Of a DNA stretch of 64,000 nucleotides, positions 32,201 to 46,389 are shown piece by piece (positions within the stretch are counted from its first letter, which is position 1; each line of letters starts with the position of its first letter). The DNA lies in contig OZ010611.1 in the NCBI GenBank assembly GCA_963932145.1, forward strand, positions 55,685,292 to 55,749,291. The letters are read 5' to 3'. A program made the translations under genes and the position numbers. Below the pieces are notes generated by a model, which was not told the DNA's origin, did not search any database, and was given only the letters and a program-made list of their open reading frames with translations. Source of the DNA: Acanthosepion lycidas (lineage: Eukaryota; Mollusca; Cephalopoda; Sepiida; Sepiidae).

Positions 32201-35200
32201 ATTCACCTTCAACATCTGTGTCTATTTCTGAGATAAGGTATTGTAACTATTTACACTCTTCCGACTGCTGTCCTCATCTTTATTGCCTTATTCACCTTCA
32301 ACATCTGTGTCTATTTCTGAGATAAGTTATTGTAACTATTTACACTCTTCCGACTGCTGTCCTCATCTTTATTGCCTTATTCACCTTCAACATCTGTGTC
32401 TATTTCTGAGATAAGGTATTGTAACTATTTACACTCTTCCGACTGCTGTCCTCATGTTTATTGCCTTATTCACCTTCAACATCTGTGTCTATTTCTGAGA
32501 TAAGGTATTGTAACTATTTACACTCTTCCGACTGCTGTCCTCATGTTTATTGCCTTATTCACCTTCAACATCTGTGTCTATTTCTGAGATAAGGTATTGT
32601 AACTATTTACACTCTTCCGACTGCTGTCCTCATGTTTATTGCCTTATTCACCTTCAACATCTGTGTCTATTTCTGAGATAAGGTATTGTAAGTATTTACA
32701 CTCTTCCGACTGCTGTCCTCATGTTTATTGCCTTATTCACCTTCTACCTTACTGTCTATTTCTGAGATAAGGTATTGTAACTATTTACACTCTTCCGACT
32801 GCTCTCCTCATGTTTATTGGCTTATTCACCTTCAACATCTGTGTCTATTTCTGAGATAAGGTATTGTAACTATTTACACTCTTCCGACTGCCGTCCTCAT
32901 GTTTATTGTCTTATTCACCTTCAACATCTGTGTCTATTTCTGAGATAAGGTATTGTAACTATTTACACTCTTCCGACTGCTGTCCTCATCTTTATTGCCT
33001 TATTCACCTTCAACATCTGTGTCTATTTCTGAGATAAGGTATTGTAACTATTTACAGTTCTGACTGCTGTCCTCATCTTTATTGCCTTATTCACCTTCAA
33101 CATCTGTGTCTATTTCTGAGATGAGGTATTGTAACTATTTACACTCTTCCGACTGCTGTCCTCATGTTTATTGCCTTATTCACCTTCAACATCTGTGTCT
33201 ATTTCTGAGATAAGGTATTGTAACTATTTACAGTTCTGACTGCTGTCCTCATCTTTATTGCCTTATTCACCTTCAACATCTGTGTCTATTTCTGAGATGA
33301 GGTATTGTAACTATTTACACTCTTCCGACTGCTGTCCTCATGTTTATTGCCTTATTCACCTTCAACATCTGTGTCTATTTCTGAGATAAGGTATTGTAAC
33401 TATTTACACTCTTCCGACTGCTGTCCTCATCTTTATTGCCTTATTCACCTTCTACCTTACTGTCTATTTCTGAGATAAGGTATTGTAACTATTTACACTC
33501 TTCCGACTGCTGTCCTCATGTTTATTGCCTTATTCACCTTCAACATCTGTGTCTATTTCTGAGATAAGGTATTGTAACTATTTACACTCTTCCGACTGCT
33601 GTCCTCAACTTTATTGCCTTATTCACCTTCAACATCTGTGTCTATTTCTGAGATAAGGTATTGTAACTATTTACACTCTTCCGACTGCTGCTGTCCTCAT
33701 CTTTTTTGTCTTATTTACCTTCAACATCTGTGTCTATTTCTGAGATAAGGTATTGTAACTATTTACAATAGTTGCATTGTTCGGACTGCTGTCCTCATCT
33801 TTCTTGCCTTATTCACCTTCAACATCTGTGTCTAATTTTGAGATAAGGTATTGTAACTATTTACACTGTTCAGACTGTTGGCCTCATCTTTATTACCATA
33901 TTCACCTTCAACATCTATGTTTATTTCTGAGATAAGGTATTGTAACTATTTACACTCTTCCGACTGCTGTCCTAATGTTTATTGCCTTATTCACCTTCAA
34001 CATCTGTGTCTATTTCTGAGATAAGGTATTGTAACTATTTACACTCTTCCGACTGCTGTCCTCATCTTTATTGCCTTATTCACCTTCAACATCTGTGTCT
34101 ATTTCTGAGATAATGTATTGTAACTATTTACACTCTTCCGACTGCTGTCCTGATCCTTATTGTCTCATTCACCTTCAACATCTGTGTCTATTTCTGAGAT
34201 AAGGTATTGTAACTATTTACACTCTTCCGACTGCTGTCCTGATCCTTATTGTCTCATTCACCTTCAACATCTGTGTCTATTTCTGAGATAAGGTATTGTA
34301 ACTATTTACACTCTTCCGACTGCTGTCCTCATCTTTATTGCCTTATTCACCTTCAACATCTGTGTCTATTTCTGAGATAAGTTATTGTAACTATTTACAC
34401 TCTTCCGACTGCTGTCCTCATCTTTATTGCCTTATTCACCTTCAACATCTGTGTCTATTTCTGAGATAAGGTATTGTAACTATTTACACTCTTCCGACTG
34501 CTGTCCTCATGTTTATTGCCTTATTCACCTTCAACATCTGTGTCTATTTCTGAGATAAGGTATTGTAACTATTTACACTCTTCCGACTGCTGTCCTCATG
34601 TTTATTGCCTTATTCACCTTCAACATCTGTGTCTATTTCTGAGATAAGGTATTGTAACTATTTACACTCTTCCGACTGCTGTCCTCATGTTTATTGCCTT
34701 ATTCACCTTCAACATCTGTGTCTATTTCTGAGATAAGGTATTGTAAGTATTTACACTCTTCCGACTGCTGTCCTCATGTTTATTGCCTTATTCACCTTCT
34801 ACCTTACTGTCTATTTCTGAGATAAGGTATTGTAACTATTTACACTCTTCCGACTGCTCTCCTCATGTTTATTGGCTTATTCACCTTCAACATCTGTGTC
34901 TATTTCTGAGATAAGGTATTGTAACTATTTACACTCTTCCGACTGCTGTCCTCATGTTTATTGTCTTATTCACCTTCAACATCTGTGTCTATTTCTGAGA
35001 TAAGGTATTGTAACTATTTACACTCTTCCGACTGCTGTCCTTATCTTTATTGCCTTATTCACCTTCAACATCTGTGTCTATTTCTGAGATAAGGTATTGT
35101 AACTATTTACAGTTCTGACTGCTGTCCTCATCTTTATTGCCTTATTCACCTTCAACATCTGTGTCTATTTCTGAGATGAGGTATTGTAACTATTTACACT

Positions 35201-36500
35201 CTTCCGACTGCTGTCCTCATGTTTATTGCCTTATTCACCTTCTACCTTACTGTCTATTTCTGAGATAAGGTATTGTAACTATTTACACTCTTCCGACTGC
35301 TGTCCTCATGTTTATTGCCTTATTCACCTTCAACATCTGTGTCTATTTCTGCGATAAGGTATTGTAACTATTTACACTCTTCCGACTGCTGTCCTCATCT
35401 TTATTGCCTTATTCACCTTCAACATCTGTGTCTATTTCTGAGATAAGGTATTGTAACTATTTACACTCTTCCGACTGCTGTCCTCATGTTTATTGCCTTA
35501 TTCACCTTCAACATCTGTGTCTATTTCTGAGATAAGGTATTGTAACTATTTACACTCTTCCGACTGCTGTCCTCATGTTTATTGCCTTATTCACCTTCAA
35601 CATCTGTGTCTATTTCTGAGATAAGGTATTGTAACTATTTACACTCTTCCGACTGCTGTCCTCATGTTTATTGCCTTATTCACCTTCTACCTTACTGTCT
35701 ATTTCTGAGATAAGGTATTGTAACTATTTACACTCTTCCGACTGCTCTCCTCATGTTTATTGGCTTATTCACCTTCAACATCTGTGTCTATTTCTGAGAT
35801 AAGGTATTGTAACTATTTACACTCTTCCGACTGCTGTCCTCATGTTTATTGTCTTATTCACCTTCAACATCTGTGTCTATTTCTGAGATAAGGTATTGTA
35901 ACTATTTACACTCTTCCGACTGCTGTCCTCATCTTTATTGCCTTATTCACCTTCAACATCTGTGTCTATTTCTGAGATAAGGCATTGTAACTATTTACAC
36001 TCTTCCAACTGCTGTCCTCATCTTTATTGCCTTATTCACCTTCAACATCTGTGTCTATTTCTGAGATAAGGTATTGTAACTATTTACACTCTTCCGACTG
36101 CTGTCCTCATCTTTATTGCCTTATTCACCTTCAACATCTGTGTCTATTTCTGAGATAAGGTATTGTAACTATTTACACTCTTCCGACTGCTGTCCTCATC
36201 TTTATTGCCTTATTCACCTTCAACATCTGTGTCTATTTCTGAGATAAGGTATTGTAACTATTTACACTCTTCCGACTGCTGTCCTCATGTTTATTGTCTT
36301 ATTCACCTTCAACATCTGTGTCTATTTCTGAGATAAGGTATTGTAACTATTTACACTCTTCCGACTGCTGTCCTCATCTTTATTGCCTTATTCACCTTCA
36401 ACATCTGTGTCTATTTCTGAGATAAGGTATTGTAACTATTTACACTCTTCCGACTGCGGTCCTCATCTTTATTGCCTTATTCACCTTCAACATCTGTGTC
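26270..36500 (-). repeat. Satellite zone 2: CATGTTTATTGCC-type monomers
   Basis: Dominated by 89-bp units with TCCTCATGTTTATTGCC and variants such as CTTCTACCTTACTGTC. The 87-bp form (TTTACAGTTCTGACTG) first appears near 27,073. The last 98-bp units I found are near 30,726, 31,715 and 33,771, inside blocks repeated at shifts of 989 and 2055 bp. Confidence 0.8.
30600..35200 (-). repeat. Higher-order steps of 989 and 2055 bp
   Basis: The 92-bp unit with CTGCTGCTGTCC lies at 30,641, 31,630 and 33,685. CAATAGTTGCATTG lies at 30,722, 31,711 and about 33,766. GTCTAATTTTGAG lies at about 31,775 and 33,830. The shifts are 989 bp, then 2055 bp. Confidence 0.85.
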
Positions 36501-37329
36501 TATTTCTGAGATAAGCTATTGTAACTATTTACACTGTTCCGACTGCTGTCCTCATCTTTATTGCCTTATTCACCTTCAACATCTGTGTATATTTCTGAGA
36601 TAAGCTATTGTAACTATTTACACTGTTCCGACTGTTGTCCTCATCTTTATTGCCTTATTCACCTTCAACATCTGTGTCTATTTCTGAGATAAGTTATTGT
36701 AACTATTTTCACTGTTCCGACTGCTGCCCTCATCTTTATTGCCTTATTCACCTTCAACATCTGTGTCTATTTCTGAGATAAGTTATTGTAATTATTTACA
36801 CTCTTCCGACTGCTGTCCTCATCTTTATTGCCTTATTCACCTTCAACATCTGTGTCTATTTCTGAGATAAGGTATTGTAACTATTTACACTGTTCCGACT
36901 GCTGTCCTCATGTTTATTGCCTTATTCACGTTCAACATCTGTGTCTATTTCTGAGATAAGGTATTATAACTATTTACAGTTCTGACTGCTGTCCTCATCT
37001 TTATTGCCTTATTCACCTTCAACATCTTTGTCTATTTCTGAGATAAGGTATTGTAACTATTTACACTCTTCCGACTGCTGTCCTCATCTTTATTGCCTTA
37101 TTCACCTTCAACATCTGTGTCTATTTCTGAGATAAGTTATTGTAACTATTTACACTGTTCCGACTGCTGTCCTCATCTTTATTGCCTTAATCACCTTCAA
37201 CATCTGTGTCTATTTCTGAGATAAGGTATTGTAACTATTTACACTGTTCCGACTGCTGTCCTCATCTTTATTGCCTTATTCACCTTCAACATCTGTGTCT
37301 ATTTCTGAGATAAGGTATTGTAACTATTT

Positions 37330-39900
37330 ACAGTTCTGACTGCTGTCCTCATCTTTATTGCCTTATTCACCTTCAACATCTGTGTCTATTTCTGCGATAA
37401 GGTATTGTAACTATTTACACTCATCCGACTGCTGTCCTCATCTTTATTGCCTTATTCACCTTCAACATCTGTGTCTATTTCTGAGATAAGTTATTGTAAC
37501 TATTTACACTGTTCCGACTGCTGTCCTCATCTTTATTGCCTTATTCACCTTCAACATCTGTGTCTATTTATGAGATAAGTTATTGTAACTATTTACACTG
37601 TTCCGACTGCTGTCCTCATCTTTATTGCCTTATTCACCTTCAACATCTGTGTCTATTTCTGAGATAAGTTATTGTAATTATTTACACTCTTCCGACTGCT
37701 GTCCTCATGTTTATTGCCTTATTCACCTTCAACATCTGTGTCTATTTCTGAGATAAGGTATTATAACTATTTACAGTTCTGACTGCTGTCCTCATCTTTA
37801 TTGCCTTATTCACCTTCAACATCTGTGTCTATTTCTGAGATAAGGTATTGTAACTATTTACACTCTTCCGACTGCTGTCCTCATCTTTATTGCCTTATTA
37901 ACCTTCAACATCTGTGTCTATTTCTGAGATAAGTTATTGTAACTATTTACACTGTTCCGACTGCTGTCCTCATCTTTATTGCCTTATTCACCTTCAACAT
38001 CTGTGTCTATTTCTGAGATAAGGTATTGTAACTATTTACACTCTTCCGACTGCTGTCCTCATCTTTATTGCCTTATTCACCTTCAACATCTGTGTCTATT
38101 TCTGAGATAAGTTATTGTAACTATTTACACTGTTCCGACTGCTGTCCTCATCTTTATTGCCTTATTCACCTTCAACATCTGTGTATATTTCTGAGATAAG
38201 CTATTGTAACTATTTACACTGTTCCGACTGTTGTCCTCATCTTTATTGCCTTATTCACCTTCAACATCTGTGTCTATTTCTGAGATAAGTTATTGTAACT
38301 ATTTTCACTGTTCCGACTGCTGCCCTCATCTTTATTGCCTTATTCACCTTCAACATCTGTGTCTATTTCTGAGATAAGTTATTGTAATTATTTACACTCT
38401 TCCGACTGCTGTCCTCATCTTTATTGCCTTATTCACCTTCAACATCTGTGTCTATTTCTGAGATAAGGTATTGTAACTATTTACACTGTTCCGACTGCTG
38501 TCCTCATGTTTATTGCCTTATTCACCTTCAACATCTGTGTCTATTTCTGAGATAAGGTATTGTAACTATTTACAGTTCTGACTGCTGTCCTCATCTTTAT
38601 TGCCTTATTCACCTTCAACATCTGTGTCTATTTCTGCGATAAGGTATTGTAACTATTTACACTCATCCGACTGCTGTCCTCATCTTTATTGCCTTATTCA
38701 CCTTCAACATCTGTGTCTATTTCTGAGATAAGTTATTGTAACTATTTACACTGTTCCGACTGCTGTCCTCATCTTTATTGCCTTATTCACCTTCAACATC
38801 TGTGTCTATTTATGAGATAAGTTATTGTAACTATTTACACTGTTCCGACTGCTGTCCTCATCTTTATTGCCTTATTCACCTTCAACATCTGTGTCTATTT
38901 CTGAGATAAGTTATTGTAATTATTTACACTCTTCCGACTGCTGTCCTCATGTTTATTGCCTTATTCACCTTCAACATCTGTGTCTATTTCTGAGATAAGG
39001 TATTATAACTATTTACAGTTCTGACTGCTGTCCTCATCTTTATTGCCTTATTCACCTTCAACATCTGTGTCTATTTCTGAGATAAGGTATTGTAACTATT
39101 TACACTCTTCCGACTGCTGTCCTCATCTTTATTGCCTTATTAACCTTCAACATCTGTGTCTATTTCTGAGATAAGTTATTGTAACTATTTACACTGTTCC
39201 GACTGCTGTCCTCATCTTTATTGCCTTATTCACCTTCAACATCTGTGTCTATTTCTGAGATAAGGTATTGTAACTATTTACACTCTTCCGACTGCTGTCC
39301 TCATCTTTATTGCCTTATTCACCTTCAACATCTCTGTCTATTTCTGAGATAAGTTATTGTAACTATTTACACTGTTCCGACTGCTGTCCTCATCTTTATT
39401 GCCTTATTCACCTTCAACATCTGTGTATATTTCTGAGATAAGCTATTGTAACTATTTACACTGTTCCGACTGTTGTCCTCATCTTTATTGCCTTATTCAC
39501 CTTCAACATCTGTGTCTATTTCTGAGATAAGTTATTGTAACTATTTTCACTGTTCCGACTGCTGCCCTCATCTTTATTGCCTTATTCACCTTCAACATCT
39601 GTGTCTATTTCTGAGATAAGTTATTGTAATTATTTACACTCTTCCGACTGCTGTCCTCATCTTTATTGCCTTATTCACCTTCAACATCTGTGTCTATTTC
39701 TGAGATAAGGTATTGTAACTATTTACACTGTTCCGACTGCTGTCCTCATGTTTATTGCCTTATTCACGTTCAACATCTGTGTCTATTTCTGAGATAAGGT
39801 ATTATAACTATTTACAGTTCTGACTGCTGTCCTCATCTTTATTGCCTTATTCACCTTCAACATCTTTGTCTATTTCTGAGATAAGGTATTGTAACTATTT
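37330..39900 (-). repeat. 1242-bp tandem higher-order repeat (14 units, two copies)
   Basis: ACTCATCCGACTG at 37,419/38,661, TTATTAACCTTC at 37,898/39,140 and GTGTATATTTC at 38,181/39,423 all give exactly 1242 bp. Confidence 0.88.
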
Positions 39901-42900
39901 ACACTCTTCCGACTGCTGTCCTCATCTTTATTGCCTTATTCACCTTCAACATCTGTGTCTATTTCTGAGATAAGTTATTGTAACTATTTACACTGTTCCG
40001 AATGCTGTCCTCATCTTTATTGCCTTAATCACCTTCAACATCTGTGTCTATTTCTGAGATAAGGTATTGTAACTATTTACACTGTTCCGACTGCTGTCCT
40101 CATCTTTATTGCCTTATTCACCTTCAACATCTGTGTCTATTTCTGAGATAATTATTGTTACTATTTACACTGTTCCGACTGCTGTCCTCATCTTTATTGC
40201 CTTATTCACCTTCAACATCTGTGTCTATTTCTGCGATAAGGTATTGTAACTAGTTACACTCTTCCGACTGCTGTCCTCATCTTTATTGCCTTATTCACCT
40301 TCAACATCTGTGTCTATTTCTGAGATAAGGTATTGTAACTATTTACAGTTCTGACTGCTCTCCTCATCTTTATTGCCTTATTCACCTTCAACATCTGTGT
40401 CTATTTCTGCGATAAGGTATTGTAACTATTTACACTCATCCGACTGCTGTCCTCATCTTTATTGCCTTATTCACCTTCAACATCTGTGTCTATTTCTGAG
40501 ATAAGGTATTGTAACTATTTACACTCTTCCGACTGCTGTCCTCATGTTTATTGCCTTATTCACCTTCAACATCTGTGTCTATTTCTGAGATAAGGTATTG
40601 TAACTATTTACACTCTTCCGACTGCTGTCCTCATCTTTATTGCCTTATTCACCTTCAACATCTGTGTCTATTTCTGCGATAAGGTATTGTAACTAGTTAC
40701 ACTCTTCCGACTGCTGTCCTCATCTTTATTGCCTTATTCACCTTCAACATCTGTGTCTATTTCTGAGATAAGGTATTGTAACTATTTACAGTTCTGACTG
40801 CTGTCCTCATCTTTATTGCCTTATTCACCTTCAACATCTGTGTCTATTTCTGCGATAAGGTAATGTAACTATTTACACTCATCCGACTGCTGTCCTCATC
40901 TTTATTGCCTTAATCACCTTCAACATCTGTGTCTATTTCTGAGATAAGGTATTGTAACTATTTACACTCATCCGACTGCTGTCCTCATCTTTATTGCCTT
41001 ATTCACCTTCAACATCTGTGTCTATTTCTGAGATAAGCTATTGTAACTATTTACACTGTTCCGACTGCTGTCCTCATCTTTATTGCCTTATTCCCCTTCA
41101 ACATCTGTGTCTATTTATGAGATAAGTTATTGTAACTATTTACACTGTTCCGACTGCTGTCCTCATCTTTATTGCCTTATTCACCTTCAACATCTGTGTC
41201 TATTTCTGAGATAAGTTATTGTAATTATTTACACTCTTCCGACTGCTGTCCTCATGTTTATTGCCTTATTCACCTTCAACATCTGTGTCTATTTCTGAGA
41301 TAAGGTATTATAACTATTTACAGTTCTGACTGCTGTCCTCATCTTTATTGCTTTATTCACCTTCAACATCTGTGTCTATTTCTGAGATAAGGTATTGTAA
41401 CTATTTACACTCTTCCGACTGCTGTCCTCATCTTTATTGCCTTATTCACCTTCAACATCTGTGTCTATTTCTGAGATAAGTTATTGTAACTATTTACACT
41501 GTTCCGACTGCTGTCCTCATCTTTATTGCCTTATTCACCTTCAACATCTGTGTCTATTTCTGCGATAATGTATTGTAACTAGTTACACTCTTCCGACTGC
41601 TGTCCTCATCTTTATTGCCTTATTCACCTTCAACATCTGTGTCTATTTCTGAGATAAGGTATTGTAACTATTTACAGTTCTGACTGCTGTCCTCATCTTT
41701 ATTGCCTTATTCACCTTCAACATCTGTGTCTATTTCTGAGATAAGGTATTGTAACTATTTACACTCTTCCGACTGCTGTCCTCATGTTTATTGCCTTATT
41801 CACCTTCAACATCTGTGTCTATTTCTGAGATAAGTTATTGTAACTATTTACACTGTTCCGACTGTTGTCCTCATCTTTATTGCCTTATTCACCTTCAACA
41901 TCTGTGTCTATTTCTGAGATAAGGTATTGTAACTATTTACACTCTTCCGACTGCTGTCCTCATCTTTATTGCCTTATTCACCCTCAACATCTGTGTCTAT
42001 TTCTGAGATAAGGTATTGTAACTATTTACACTGTTCCGACTGTTGTCCTCATCTTTATTGCCTTATTCACCTTCAACATCTGTGTCTATTTCTGAGATAA
42101 GGTATTGTAAGTATTTACACTCTTCCGACTGCTGTCCTCATCTTTATTGCCTTATTCACCTTCAACATCTGTGTCTATTTCTGAGATAAGTTATTGTAAT
42201 TATTTACACTCTTCCGACTGCTGTCCTCATCTTTATTGCCTTATTCACCTTCAACATCTGTGTCTATTTCTGAGATAAGGTATTGTAACTATTTACACTG
42301 TTCCGACTGCTGTCCTCATCTTTATTGCCTTATTCACCTTCAACATCTGTGTCTATTTCTGAGATAAGGTATTGTAACTATTTACACTCTTCCGACTGCT
42401 GTCATCATCTTTATTGCCTTATTCACCTTCAACATCTGTGTCTATTTCTGAGATAAGCTATTGTAACTATTTACACTGTTCCGACTGCTGTCCTCATCTT
42501 TATTGCCTTATTCACCTTCAACATCTGTGTCTATTTCTGAGATAAGTTATTGTAACTATTTACACTGTTCCGACTGCTGTCCTCATCTTTATTGCCTTAT
42601 TCACCTTCAACATCTGTGTCTATTTCTGAGATAAGTTATTGTAATTATTTACACTCTTCCGACTGCTGTCCTCATGTTTATTGCCTTATTCACCTTCAAC
42701 ATCTGTGTCTATTTCTGAGATAATGTATTATAACTATTTACAGTTCTGACTGCTGTCCTCATCTTTATTGCCTTATTCACCTTCAACATCTGTGTCTATT
42801 TCTGAGATAAGGTATTGTAACTATTTACACTCTTCCGACTGCTGTCCTCATCTTTATTGCCTTATTCACCTTCAACATCTGTGTCTATTTCTGAGATAAG

Positions 42901-45900
42901 TTATTGTAACTATTTACACTGTTCCGACTGCTGTCCTCATCTTTATTGCCTTATTCACCTTCAACATCTGTGTCTATTTCTGAGATAAGGTATTGTAACT
43001 ATTTACACTCTTCCGACTGCTGTCCTCATCTTTATTGCCTTATTCACCTTCAACATCTGTGTCTATTTCTGAGATAAGGTATTGTAACTATTTACACTCT
43101 TCCGACTGCTGTCCTCATCTTTATTGCCTTATTCACCTTCAACATCTGTGTCTATTTCTGAGATAAGTTATTGTAACTATTTACACTGTTCCGACTGCTG
43201 TCCTCATCTTTATTGCCTTATTCACCTTCAACATCTGTGTCTATTTCTGAGATAAGGTATTGTAACTATTTACAGTTCTGACTGCTGTCCTCATCTTTAT
43301 TGCCTTATTCACCTTCAACATCTGTGTCTATTTCTGAGATAAGGAATTGTAACTATTTACACTCTTCCGACTGCTGTCCTCATGTTTATTGCCTTATTCA
43401 CCTCCTACCTCTCTGCCTATTTCTGAGATAAGGTATTGTAACTATTTACAGTTCTGACTGCTGTCCTCATCTTTATTGCCTTATTCACCTTCAACATCTG
43501 TGTCTATTTCTGAGATAAGCTATTGTAACTATTTACACTCTTCCGACTGCTGTCCTCATGTTTATTGCCTTATTCACCTTCAACATCTGTGTCTATTTCT
43601 GAGATAAGGTATTGTAACTATTTACACTCTTCCGACTGCTGTCCTCATCTTTTTTGTCTTATTCACCTTCAACATCTGTGTCTATTTCTGAGATAAGGTA
43701 TTGTAACTATTTACAGTTCTGACTGCTGTCCTCATCTTTATTGCCTTATTCACCTTCAACATCTGTGTCTATTTCTGAGATAAGGTATTGTAACTATTTA
43801 CACTCTTCCGACTGCTGTCCTCATGTTTATTGCCTTATTCACCTTCAACATCTGTGTCTATTTCTGAGATAAGTTATTGTAACTATTTACACTGTTCCGA
43901 CTGTTGTCCTCATCTTTATTGCCTTATTCACCTTCAACATCTGTGTCTATTTCTGAGATAAGGTATTGTAACTATTTACACTCTTCCGACTGCTGTCCTC
44001 ATCTTTATTGCCTTATTCACCCTCAACATCTGTGTCTATTTCTGAGATAAGGTATTGTAACTATTTACACTGTTCCGACTGTTGTCCTCATCTTTATTGC
44101 CTTATTCACCTTCAACATCTGTGTCTATTTCTGAGATAAGGTATTGTAACTATTTACAGTTCTGACTGCTGTCCTCATCTTTATTGCCTTATTCACCTTC
44201 AACATCTGTGTCTATTTCTGAGATAAGGTATTGTAACTATTTACACTCTTCCGACTGCTGTCCTCATGTTTATTGCCTTATTCACCTTCAACATCTGTGT
44301 CTATTTCTGAGATAAGTTATTGTAACTATTTACACTGTTCCGACTGTTGTCCTCATCTTTATTGCCTTATTCACCTTCAACATCTGTGTCTATTTCTGAG
44401 ATAAGGTATTGTAACTATTTACACTCTTCCGACTGCTGTCCTCATCTTTATTGCCTTATTCACCCTCAACATCTGTGTCTATTTCTGAGATAAGGTATTG
44501 TAACTATTTACACTGTTCCGACTGTTGTCCTCATCTTTATTGCCTTATTCACCTTCAACATCTGTGTCTATTTCTGAGATAAGGTATTGTAACTATTTAC
44601 ACTGTTCCGACTGCTGTCCTCATCTTTATTGCCTTATTCACCTTCAACATCTGTGTCTATTTCTGAGATAAGCTATTGTAACTATTTACACTGTTCCGAC
44701 TGCTGTCCTCATCTTTATTGCCTTATTCACCTTCAACACCTGTGTCTATTTCTTAGATAAGTTATTGTAACTATTTTCACTGTTCCGACTGCTGTCCTCA
44801 TCTTTATTGCCTTATTCACCTTCAACATCTGTGTCTATTTCTGAGATAAGTTATTGTAATTATTTACACTCTTCCGACTGCTGTCCTCATCTTTATTGCC
44901 TTATTCACCTTCAACATCTGTGTCTATTTCTGAGATAAGGTATTGTAACTATTTACACTGTTCCGACTGCTGTCCTCATCTTTATTGCCTTATTCACCTT
45001 CAACATCTGTGTCTATTTCTGAGATAAGGTATTGTAACTATTTACACTCTTCCGACTGCTGTCATCATCTTTATTGCCTTATTCACCTTCAACATCTGTG
45101 TCTATTTCTGAGATAAGGTATTGTAACTATTTACACTCTTCCGACTGCTGTCCTCATCTTTATTGCCTTATTCACCTTCAACATCTGTGTCTATTTCTGA
45201 GATAAGTTATTGTAACTATTTACACTGTTCCGACTGCTGTCCTCATCTTTATTGCCTTATTCACCTTCAACATCTGTGTCTATTTCTGAGATAAGTTATT
45301 GTAATTATTTACACTCTTCCGACTGCTGTCCTCATGTTTATTGCCTTATTCACCTTCAACATCTGTGTCTATTTTTGAGATAATGTATTATAACTATTTA
45401 CAGTTCTGACTGCTGTCCTCATCTTTATTGCCTTATTCACCTTCAACATCTGTGTCTATTTCTGAGATAAGGTATTGTAACTATTTACACTCTTCCGACT
45501 GCTGTCCTCATCTTTATTGCCTTATTCACCTTCAACATCTGTGTCTATTTCTGAGATAAGTTATTGTAACTATTTACACTGTTCCGACTGCTGTCCTCAT
45601 CTTTATTGCCTTATTCACCTTCAACATCTGTGTCTATTTCTGAGATAAGGTATTGTAACTATTTACACTGTTCCGACTGCTGTCCTCATGTTTATTGCCT
45701 TATTCACCTTCAACATCTGTGTCTATTTCTGAGATAAGGTATTGTAACTATTTACACTCTTCCGACTGCTGTCCTCATGTTTATTGCCTTATTCACCTTC
45801 AACATCTGTGTCTATTTCTGAGATAAGGTATTGTAACTATTTACACTCTTCCGACTGCTGTCCTCATGTTTATTGCCTTATTCACCTTCTACCTTACTGT

Positions 45901-46389
45901 CTATTTCTGAGATAAGGTATTGTAACTATTTACACTCTTCCGACTGCTCTCCTCATGTTTATTGGCTTATTCACCTTCAACATCTGTGTCTATTTCTGAG
46001 ATAAGGTATTGTAACTATTTACACTCTTCCGACTGCTGTCCTCATGTTTATTGTCTTATTCACCTTCAACATCTGTGTCTATTTCTGAGATAAGGTATTG
46101 TAACTATTTACACTCTTCCGACTGCTGTCCTCATCTTTATTGCCTTATTCACCTTCAACATCTGTGTCTATTTCTGAGATAAGGTATTGTAACTATTTAC
46201 ACTCTTCCGACTGCTGTCCTCATCTTTATTGCCTTATTCACCTTCAACATCTGTGTCTATTTCTGAGATAAGGTATTGTAACTATTTACACTCTTCCAAC
46301 TGCTGTCCTCATCTTTATTGCCTTATTCACCTTCAACATCTGTGTCTATTTCTGAGATAAGGTATTGTAACTATTTACACTCTTCCGAC

